A stretch of DNA of 27,851 nt. Origin: JANNAV01 sp031384695 (GTDB taxonomy: Bacteria; Pseudomonadota; Alphaproteobacteria; Rhodobacterales; Rhodobacteraceae). The position numbers and the translations under genes are program-made. The notes beneath the pieces are model-generated. The model searched no databases. It worked only from the letters and a program-made list of their open reading frames with translations, and was not told the origin of the DNA. The stretch spans positions 1 to 27,851 of the forward strand of contig JANNAV010000108.1 of NCBI GenBank assembly GCA_031384695.1. Reading direction: 5' to 3'. Below are positions 21,902-27,851 of this stretch, one piece after another (position 1 is the first letter of the stretch; each line of letters opens with the position of its first letter).

Positions 21902-24766
21902 CTATTCCGCCGCCAGCCGTCCGGGGTTCAGCATGTCCTTCAGATAGCGCCCGGTGTGGCTGCCTCCGGCTTTGGCGACAGTTTCCGGCGTGCCCACCAC
22001 CAGTATCTCGCCACCGCCATCGCCGCCTTCGGGGCCGATATCTATCACCCAATCGGCGGTTTTCACCACATCAAGGTTATGCTCGATCACCACCACGGTG
22101 TTGCCCTGATCCACCAACTCGTGCAGAACTTCCAACAGCTTGCGCACGTCCTCAAAATGCAGGCCGGTGGTGGGTTCATCGAGGATATACAGCGTGCGGC
22201 CGGTGGCGCGACGGCTGAGTTCCTTGGACAGTTTCACCCGCTGCGCCTCGCCACCCGACAGCGTGGTCGCCTGCTGGCCCACCTTGATATAGCCGAGCCC
22301 TACCTGACACAGCGCATCCATCTTTTCGCGGATGGCGGGGACGGCCTGAAAGAAGGTTTGCGCGTCTTCACACGTCATATCAAGAACGTCGGCTATGCTT
22401 TTGTTCTTGAACTTAACTTCCAAGGTTTCTCGGTTATATCTCTGGCCCTTGCACGTCTCACAGGTCACGTAAACATCGGGCAGAAAGTTCATCTCGATCT
22501 TCAACACGCCGTCGCCCTGACAGGCCTCGCAGCGTCCGCCCTTGACGTTAAAGCTGAACCGGCCGGGTTGATAGCCGCGGGCTTTGGCCTCGGGCAGGCC
22601 CGCGAACCAATCGCGGATCGGGGTGAAAGCGCCGGTGTAGGTGGCGGGGTTGGAGCGCGGGGTGCGGCCGATGGCGCGCTGATCAATGTCGATCACCTTG
22701 TCGAGGTGTTCAAAGCCGCGGATGGTTTCGCAGGGTGCGGGGGTTTCATGCGCGCCGTTCAGGCGGGTGGCGGCGGTTTTGAACAGGGTTTCAATCGTCA
22801 GAGTGGATTTGCCGCCACCGGAAACGCCGGTGACGCAGACGAACATACCCAGGGGGAAATCGGCGGTGACGTTCTTCAGGTTGTTGCCGCAAGCCCCGAC
22901 GATTGTTACCTTTTTCCCATTTCCCTTGCGGCGGACTTTAGGGATCTGGATGCGCCGCGTGCCGGAAAGATACTGGCCGGTCAGGCTGTTCGGATCGGCC
23001 GCCACCACGCTTGGCACCCCGTGGCTGACGATATGGCCGCCGTGCACCCCCGCCCCCGGCCCCATGTCGAACACATAATCGGCCTCGCGGATGGCGTCTT
23101 CGTCATGTTCCACCACCAAAACGGTATTGCCCGCGTCGCGCAGGTTTTTAAGCGTGGTCAGCAGGCGGTCATTGTCGCGCTGATGCAGGCCGATGGAGGG
23201 TTCGTCCAGCACGTAAAGCACGCCTGTCAGGCCCGAGCCGATCTGGCTGGCCAACCGGATACGCTGCGATTCGCCGCCCGAAAGCGTGCCCGCATTGCGC
23301 GAAAGCGTGAGGTAGTTCAGGCCGACATTGACAAGGAATCCAAGGCGTTCGCGGATTTCCTTGAGAATGGCGCGGGCGATTTCGTTCTTTTGGTTGGTCA
23401 GGGACGCGGGCGCGCTGCTGATCCAGTCGAACGCCTCGGTAATCGACATCTGCACCACCTGCCCCGCGTGCAATCCGCCGATTTTCACCGCCAGCGCCTC
23501 GGGCCGCAGGCGGTAGCCGTGGCAGGTGCCGCAGGAGCGGTTGTTCTGAAACCGCTCCATCTCCTCGCGGCTCCAGCTGCTGTCGGTCTCGCGGTAGCGG
23601 CGTTCCATATTGGGGATGATGCCTTCGAACACCCGCTTGACCTGATAGACGCGGCCGCCCTCATCATAGCGGAAATCAATCTCTTCGCCCTTGGAGCCGT
23701 GCAGGAAAATCTGCTTCACCGCCTCGGGCAAGTCTTTCCATCTGGTTTTCCGGTCAAAGGCATAGTGCTTGGCAATCGCCTCGATGGTCTGCACGAAATA
23801 GGGCGATTTGGATTTGGCCCAGGGGGCGAGGGCGCCTTGCAGCAGGGTCAGGTTCTGATCGGGCACCACAAGGCGTTCGTCGAAGAACAGCTCTACCCCA
23901 AGGCCGTCGCAGGCCGGGCAGGCGCCGAACGGGGCGTTGAACGAGAACAGACGCGGCTCGATTTCGGCGATGGTAAAGCCGGAAACCGGGCAGGCGAATT
24001 TCTCGGAATAGGTGGTGCGGACGGGGTCGCCCTCGCCTTCGCCGGGGGCGGTTTCGATCACCGCAATGCCGTCGGCAAGGTTCAGGGCGGTGCGGAAACT
24101 GTCGGCAAGGCGGGTCTCCAGCCCCTCGCGGACCACGATCCGGTCCACCACCACGTCGATGTTGTGGCGGAATTTCTTGTCCAGCGTCGGTGGTTCGTCC
24201 AGATCATGGAAGGTGCCGTTGACCTTGACCCGCTGAAACCCCTGCTTGCGCAGATCAAGAAATTCGCGGCGATACTCGCCTTTGCGGTCGCGGATGATCG
24301 GGGCCAGCAGGTAGGCGCGGCTGCCCTCGGGCATCGCCATCACCGCATCAACCATATCCTGCACCTGCATCGCGGTGATCGGCAAGCCGGTGGTGGGGGA
24401 GTACGGCGTGCCGACGCGGGCGAACAGCAGGCGCAGGTAATCGTAGATTTCGGTGACGGTGCCAACGGTGGAGCGGGGATTTTTCGAGGTGGTCTTTTGC
24501 TCGATTGAAATCGCGGGTGAGAGGCCCGAGATATGATCGACATCAGGTTTGCCCATCATATCAAGGAATTGCCGGGCATAGGCCGACAGGCTTTCGACAT
24601 AGCGGCGCTGGCCCTCGGCATAGATGGTATCGAAAGCGAGGCTGGATTTGCCCGAGCCGGACAGGCCGGTGATCACCACCAGCTGATCACGCGGAATGTT
24701 CACATCGATATTTTTCAGATTATGCTCGCGGGCGCCGCGCACTTCGATGAACTTCTGTTCGGCCAT
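21902..24766 (-). CDS. uvrA: Excinuclease ABC subunit A UvrA
   Basis: 954 residues, full length. UvrA finds DNA damage with UvrB in nucleotide excision repair. Both ABC ATPase halves are intact: Walker A GLSGSGKS (34-41) and GVSGGGKST in the second half; signatures LSGGESQRI and LSGGEAQRV; and DEPSIGLHQRD and DEPTTGLHFED. Zinc sites are visible as CPACDG, CGTCHG and CEACQGDG...CETCKG. AGGTGG precedes the ATG. A GTTC-N7-GTTC LexA box lies 65 bp upstream, so SOS induction is likely. The 850-codon frame on the opposite strand is a by-product of high G+C coding sequence. Confidence 0.98.
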   Translation of the reverse strand: MAEQKFIEVRGAREHNLKNIDVNIPRDQLVVITGLSGSGKSSLAFDTIYAEGQRRYVESLSAYARQFLDMMGKPDVDHISGLSPAISIEQKTTSKNPRSTVGTVTEIYDYLRLLFARVGTPYSPTTGLPITAMQVQDMVDAVMAMPEGSRAYLLAPIIRDRKGEYRREFLDLRKQGFQRVKVNGTFHDLDEPPTLDKKFRHNIDVVVDRIVVREGLETRLADSFRTALNLADGIAVIETAPGEGEGDPVRTTYSEKFACPVSGFTIAEIEPRLFSFNAPFGACPACDGLGVELFFDERLVVPDQNLTLLQGALAPWAKSKSPYFVQTIEAIAKHYAFDRKTRWKDLPEAVKQIFLHGSKGEEIDFRYDEGGRVYQVKRVFEGIIPNMERRYRETDSSWSREEMERFQNNRSCGTCHGYRLRPEALAVKIGGLHAGQVVQMSITEAFDWISSAPASLTNQKNEIARAILKEIRERLGFLVNVGLNYLTLSRNAGTLSGGESQRIRLASQIGSGLTGVLYVLDEPSIGLHQRDNDRLLTTLKNLRDAGNTVLVVEHDEDAIREADYVFDMGPGAGVHGGHIVSHGVPSVVAADPNSLTGQYLSGTRRIQIPKVRRKGNGKKVTIVGACGNNLKNVTADFPLGMFVCVTGVSGGGKSTLTIETLFKTAATRLNGAHETPAPCETIRGFEHLDKVIDIDQRAIGRTPRSNPATYTGAFTPIRDWFAGLPEAKARGYQPGRFSFNVKGGRCEACQGDGVLKIEMNFLPDVYVTCETCKGQRYNRETLEVKFKNKSIADVLDMTCEDAQTFFQAVPAIREKMDALCQVGLGYIKVGQQATTLSGGEAQRVKLSKELSRRATGRTLYILDEPTTGLHFEDVRKLLEVLHELVDQGNTVVVIEHNLDVVKTADWVIDIGPEGGDGGGEILVVGTPETVAKAGGSHTGRYLKDMLNPGRLAAE

Positions 24767-24830
24767 GATCCACCTATTTCACACCGCCTACATCTAGGCG
24801 CAGGCGTTTGGGTTTCCAATGCCAATATGT

Positions 24831-24845
24831 GAACGAAAGATGAAC
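24831..24845 (-). promoter_or_regulatory. LexA (SOS) box upstream of uvrA
   Basis: Read along uvrA the sequence is GTTC ATCTTTC GTTC, an exact match to the GTTC-N7-GTTC direct repeat bound by LexA in Rhodobacter and other alphaproteobacteria. It ends 65 bp before the start codon. Confidence 0.8.
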
Positions 24846-24881
24846 AATACACAAGATATTGGGATGAACATCGTGTTAATG

Positions 24882-24909
24882 AAAAAAGCCCGCACGAATG
24901 CGGACTTTT
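24882..24909 (-). terminator. Intrinsic terminator of the choice-of-anchor C gene
   Basis: On the minus strand, AAAAGTCCGCA, a TTCG tetraloop and TGCGGGCTTTTTT form an 11-bp stem with one G-U pair and a terminal T-run. It lies 24 bp after the stop codon, between that gene and the uvrA LexA box. Confidence 0.85.
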
Positions 24910-24932
24910 GCCTCGATTTGCCCGAAAAAGGC

Positions 24933-25553
24933 TCAGGCGTTGCGACGGCGGCGCAGCAGGCCAAGGCCAGCGAGTGCGGCCAACAACAATGGTGCGCCAG
25001 CGGGCAGTGGCACAGCGGCAACCGAGACGTTGTCGAGCGCGGCACCGAAAAAAGTCGCGCCGGTTGTGCTGGCAAACGTCAGCACCTCGGTGGTGTTCGC
25101 CGCAGTGAACAGCATGGTGAACAGTTTCCAGCCCGCGCCGGTATCCTGCAACCCGGTCGAGTCGAAAAGGAATGAACCCGATGTCGCGCCGACCATCGCA
25201 TCGAGCGATTTCACAACTGGCGCACCGCCGATGTTTGCCGAAAGCCAGAATGACAATTCATATGCCGAACCAACCACCAAACCTGTGATGCTGCCAACGA
25301 TCGAGCCGACCGCATTACCGTCCATGTCCAGACTGAAATTGCCGTCCTGTGCCGCCCAAAAGGTGCTGATCAGATCAACCGATCCGGAGCCGACGGTCCA
25401 ACCCGTGATCGACGTATCGCCGGTGCCGAGCGTGGTGAACCCAGGGCCACCAAAGCCATTCGTCTCGAAACTGCCGTTCGTTACCGTTGCGGCCTGAGCG
25501 GCACCGAAAGATGCCGCAACCAGTGTTGCCGCCAAAAATGTACTCTTGATCAT
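24933..25553 (-). CDS. Choice-of-anchor C family protein with VPLPA-CTERM tail
   Basis: 206 residues from the ATG at 25551-25553, which has GAGG about 8 bp upstream; two earlier in-frame ATGs lack one. A Sec signal peptide (about 1-21, ending AAQAA) leads into NGSFETNGFGG, ITGWTVGSGSVDLI, WAAQDGNFSLDMDGN and the later LDNVSV strand, the order of motifs of the choice-of-anchor C / DUF642-like beta-sandwich. The tail is VPLPAGAP, a hydrophobic helix and RRRRN, an exact VPLPA-CTERM sorting signal. The function is unknown; such proteins are exported and likely surface-held through an exosortase encoded elsewhere. A terminator follows. Confidence 0.9.
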   Translation of the reverse strand: MIKSTFLAATLVAASFGAAQAATVTNGSFETNGFGGPGFTTLGTGDTSITGWTVGSGSVDLISTFWAAQDGNFSLDMDGNAVGSIVGSITGLVVGSAYELSFWLSANIGGAPVVKSLDAMVGATSGSFLFDSTGLQDTGAGWKLFTMLFTAANTTEVLTFASTTGATFFGAALDNVSVAAVPLPAGAPLLLAALAGLGLLRRRRNA

Positions 25554-25683
25554 CAGATGCCTCATCGTGGTTGACGGAAAAAACCATATCCTGAACATGC
25601 TTATACCTCAATTGTAACAATCTGCAAACGTTAGACTTGGTTAACGCGGCGTTTCGCAGGGGGAAACAATAGGATGATTCAAA

Positions 25684-25727
25684 GCGTGTTGCGTACAATC
25701 GGGTTCACCCGATTGTACGCAACACGC
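25684..25727. repeat. Long perfect palindrome, 21-bp arms, 2-nt centre
   Basis: The left arm at 25684-25704 starts GCGTGTTGCGTAC and the right arm at 25707-25727 is its exact reverse complement; the centre is TC. No T-run longer than three follows on either strand. It lies about 130 bp before the choice-of-anchor C start and 235 bp after the MFS stop. Confidence 0.9.
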
Positions 25728-25752
25728 AACATTCCCAAGCTGATCTTGTTTT

Positions 25753-25789
25753 GGATTTCCTGCAATCTGAATCAGATTGAAGGAAATCC
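25753..25789. repeat. Second long palindrome, 18-bp arms with one mismatch
   Basis: GGATTTCCT (25753-25761) and CAATCTGA (25763-25770) pair with TCAGATTG (25772-25779) and AGGAAATCC (25781-25789) around a single central A. Seventeen of 18 positions match. The centre holds GAATC, a GANTC site of the CcrM methylase. It is unrelated in sequence to the palindrome 25 bp away. Confidence 0.85.
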
Positions 25790-25961
25790 GCTCTGGCAGG
25801 ATCAGCCGGGATAACCCGCCGATTACCGACGTTTCCGGCAAATATTTCGCGTCAAGGTTGTATTTAGTCGAGCGGCAGCACTACGCAGCACTGCTAACCG
25901 CTGCAACAGAAACCGGATGCAGTACTGCTGGTGCTGACCGGTTTTCAACGCCGATTCGGCA

Positions 25962-27122
25962 TCAGGCCGCCGCCCTGCGTCTTGCCTGCACCGCGTGGAT
26001 CAAGATGCCCAACGCCGAAAATCCGATCAGGAATGCGGCCAGCCCGGCGGCACCGAATTGCCCGATCAACAGCGTTAACATCGGGGTGCCGAGGGTTGTG
26101 CCGAGGTTGCCAAGCTGGGCGATGGCCCCGGCGGCGGCGGCGCGGCTGTGGGCTGTGGGGTTAAGCTGAGGGATCGAGGCAAAGCTTGCGCCTTGCACGA
26201 TGCCGAGGCTGGCCGCGAGGGCGAGGGCGCAGGCGGCCTCGAAAGCGCCCTGCCCCCAGGTGAGCCAGAGGGCGATTGCGGCCAGCAGGCTGGCCGCGAA
26301 CCCGCATTGCACAAGGCGGACGGCAGAGATCTTTGACAGCAGCCAGACGCCGAGGGTGAGGGATATCGCGATGGAAATCAATGGCATGCCGATGGCGACG
26401 GTTTGGCCCCAGCCGGGGGTGACGGCGGCGGGAAGCAGCGTCAGCAATGCCACGTAGATCACGGTATAACACACGAATCCCATCGCGGGGGCGGCGAGGC
26501 GGGGCGAGGCGTAGATGGCGAGGTGCTGGGACAGGAGGCCGCCCTGCCCTTCGGGTTTGAAGGCTGCGGGGTCTGGCGGCATCAGGATGTAAAGGGCGGC
26601 GGCGACGGCGAGCATCCACAGCCCGTGCAGGCGGAACAGGCTTTCGGGGCCGTGGCTGGCGATCAGGCCGGGGGCAAAACCGGCAAGCGCCGCATAGGTG
26701 ACGCCGAAGAACGACGACCACAGGGTGAGCGCCGCGCCCTGATGGCGGGTGGGGGTGATGGTGGCGATGGCGGTGGGGCCGACGACGACGATCGCGAGGT
26801 GGGAGAAGCCCTCCAGCACACGGGTAAGCATCATCAGCGGGTAGGCCGGGAAGGTGCTTTGCACCAGCGACACCATGGCCCCGAGGACCAGTGCCGAAAG
26901 GATGGCGCGGCGGGGGCCCGCGCGGGCAATCAGCAGCCCGGCGGTGGTGCCGAAGATCAGGCCGATCAGGCCGACGATAGACACCATAAGGCCGATGCCA
27001 ACACCGGAATGGGCGGCGTAGGCGAGGCTAAGCTGTTCATAAAGAACCGATATCTTACCGAACTGCGCCGCCGCACCAAGGCCTGCGGCCCAAAGCGCCA
27101 GAACCGTAAGCGCCGTGCGCAT
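25962..27122 (-). CDS. Major facilitator superfamily transporter
   Basis: 386 residues with about 12 hydrophobic segments and a short cytoplasmic loop around residues 190-205 (PDPAAFKPEGQGG), the usual centre of the 6+6 MFS fold. GLLIARAGPRRAIL (about 62-75) is the MFS loop 2-3 motif (GxLxDRxGRR-like). The substrate cannot be told. The ATG (27120-27122) directly abuts the TAG stop of the dihydrolipoamide dehydrogenase gene, so the two are probably cotranscribed and translationally coupled. Family members beside lpd are described only as MFS transporters. The long palindromes downstream may mark the end of its transcript. Confidence 0.88.
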   Translation of the reverse strand: MRTALTVLALWAAGLGAAAQFGKISVLYEQLSLAYAAHSGVGIGLMVSIVGLIGLIFGTTAGLLIARAGPRRAILSALVLGAMVSLVQSTFPAYPLMMLTRVLEGFSHLAIVVVGPTAIATITPTRHQGAALTLWSSFFGVTYAALAGFAPGLIASHGPESLFRLHGLWMLAVAAALYILMPPDPAAFKPEGQGGLLSQHLAIYASPRLAAPAMGFVCYTVIYVALLTLLPAAVTPGWGQTVAIGMPLISIAISLTLGVWLLSKISAVRLVQCGFAASLLAAIALWLTWGQGAFEAACALALAASLGIVQGASFASIPQLNPTAHSRAAAAGAIAQLGNLGTTLGTPMLTLLIGQFGAAGLAAFLIGFSALGILIHAVQARRRAAA

Positions 27123-27851
27123 CTACATGTGGATGACGCGACCGTAGGCATCGAGAACCGCCTCGTGCATCATCTCGGACAGGGTGGGATGCGGGAAAAC
27201 CGTGTGCATCAGGTCTTCCTCGGTGGCCTCCATGGTGCGGCCGATGACATAGCCCTGGATCAGCTCGGTCACCTCGGCACCGATCATGTGGGCGCCCAGC
27301 AGCTCGCCGGTTCTGGCGTCAAAAATTGTTTTGATCATGCCTTCAGTTTCGCCCAAGGCGATGGCCTTGCCGTTGCCGATGAAGGGGAAGCGGCCAACCT
27401 TGATGTCGTAACCAGCCTCTTTTGCGCGAGCCTCGGTCAGGCCGACGGAGGCCACTTGCGGGTGGCAATAGGTGCAACCGGCGATGGTGTCGGGCTTGAT
27501 CGGGTGCGGGTGCTGGCCTGCGATCAGTTCGGCCACCATCACGCCCTCGTGGCTGGCCTTGTGGGCCAGCCATGGGCCGCCCGCGATATCACCGATGGCG
27601 TAAAGCCCGTCGATGCCGGTGCGGCAGTATTCATCGGTGGTGATGTGGGTACGGTCGATTTTCACACCCAGCGCCTCAAGGCCAAGGCCTTCGGTGTTGC
27701 CGATGATGCCGACGGCCGAGATCACGGTATCGAAATCCTGGGTGGTGGTGGTGCCGTTGGATTCGAGATGCGCGGTGACGCGGCCGGGGGTGCGGTCCAG
27801 CTTTTTGACGGTGGTTTTCTCAAGGATCTTCATGCCTTGCTTGACAAAGGC
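27123..27851 (-). CDS. lpdA: Dihydrolipoyl dehydrogenase, C-terminal half (cut by window edge)
   Basis: The last 242 residues are present; the frame stays open to the window end, so the FAD- and disulfide-bearing N-terminus is outside. The visible part has the end of the NAD domain (DTVISAVGIIGNTEGLGLE), the FAD contact YAIGDIAGGPWLAHKASHEG, and the dimerisation domain with the catalytic His-Glu pair in FPHPTLSE. This is the E3 flavoprotein that reoxidises lipoyl groups of 2-oxoacid dehydrogenase complexes. Which complex (pyruvate, 2-oxoglutarate, branched-chain) it serves depends on genes beyond the window. The stop codon abuts the MFS start. Confidence 0.95.
   Translation of the reverse strand, partial: AFVKQGMKILEKTTVKKLDRTPGRVTAHLESNGTTTTQDFDTVISAVGIIGNTEGLGLEALGVKIDRTHITTDEYCRTGIDGLYAIGDIAGGPWLAHKASHEGVMVAELIAGQHPHPIKPDTIAGCTYCHPQVASVGLTEARAKEAGYDIKVGRFPFIGNGKAIALGETEGMIKTIFDARTGELLGAHMIGAEVTELIQGYVIGRTMEATEEDLMHTVFPHPTLSEMMHEAVLDAYGRVIHM

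Larger units (their letters stand above)
25554..25961. other. Intergenic region with a cluster of palindromes
   Basis: A 408-bp gap between the MFS gene and the choice-of-anchor C gene, both on the minus strand. The short frames here lack family resemblance. It is lower in G+C than its flanks. It holds a 44-bp palindrome, a 37-bp palindrome and a GCAGTACTGC palindrome (25919-25928) set inside an AAACCGG...CCGGTTT inverted repeat. I see no transposase remnant, no target duplication and no tRNA. Confidence 0.6.

Noticed and set aside
21956..24508. 850-codon open frame opposite uvrA
   Set aside because: uvrA is certain, and the opposite-strand frame has no family motif; long antisense frames are common in G+C-rich coding DNA.

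Overview
The window looks like a chromosomal segment of an alphaproteobacterium of the Rhodobacteraceae type. Supporting signs are the strong G+C third-position bias, two proteins ending in VPLPA-CTERM-like sorting tails, a GTTC-N7-GTTC (alphaproteobacterial LexA) box in front of uvrA, a perfect FnrL-type box, and inositol genes ordered as in Rhizobiales/Rhodobacterales. I see no rRNA, tRNA, CRISPR array, complete insertion sequence, phage gene or replication origin. Most of it is ordinary core and accessory metabolism.

Layout. 1-6133 is mixed metabolism: the start of a class III aminotransferase (minus, cut by the window edge), a small secreted DUF6636-like protein, a four-helix membrane protein, an M20 amidohydrolase, mazG, an orphan Fe3+-type binding protein, a nucleoside hydrolase and a small conserved-looking protein. 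6106-13704 is a myo-inositol catabolism locus. iolR-iolC-iolD-iolE-iolB run on the minus strand, with a divergent Gfo/Idh/MocA dehydrogenase. Both inositol intergenic regions carry a GGAA-N6-TTCC palindrome that fits an IolR operator. IolC is the long form, a kinase fused to a DUF2090 aldolase-like domain. mmsA/iolA, the last step, lies about 6 kb away beside a divergent LysR gene, so enzymes for nearly the whole route from inositol to acetyl-CoA are in the window. coaD follows.

14271-17939 holds two tandem paralogous RTX proteins of about 600 residues, probably exported by a type I system. They are followed by a CBS-pair protein, the LysR regulator and mmsA with a strong bidirectional terminator. 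21051-25553 has uvrA between two VPLPA-CTERM surface proteins. The end of the window has an MFS transporter and the 3' part of a dihydrolipoamide dehydrogenase gene.

Most notable non-coding signals: a perfect 21-bp-arm palindrome with a 2-nt centre (25684-25727) and a second long palindrome 25 bp further on; a TTTGATCAAA palindrome in front of both nitrogen-compound genes at the left end; the two IolR-type operators; the LexA box of uvrA; and a nested hairpin that covers the ribosome binding site of the nucleoside hydrolase gene. I did not find a clearly new multi-gene system. The register-locked RTX pair and the palindrome cluster are the best leads.
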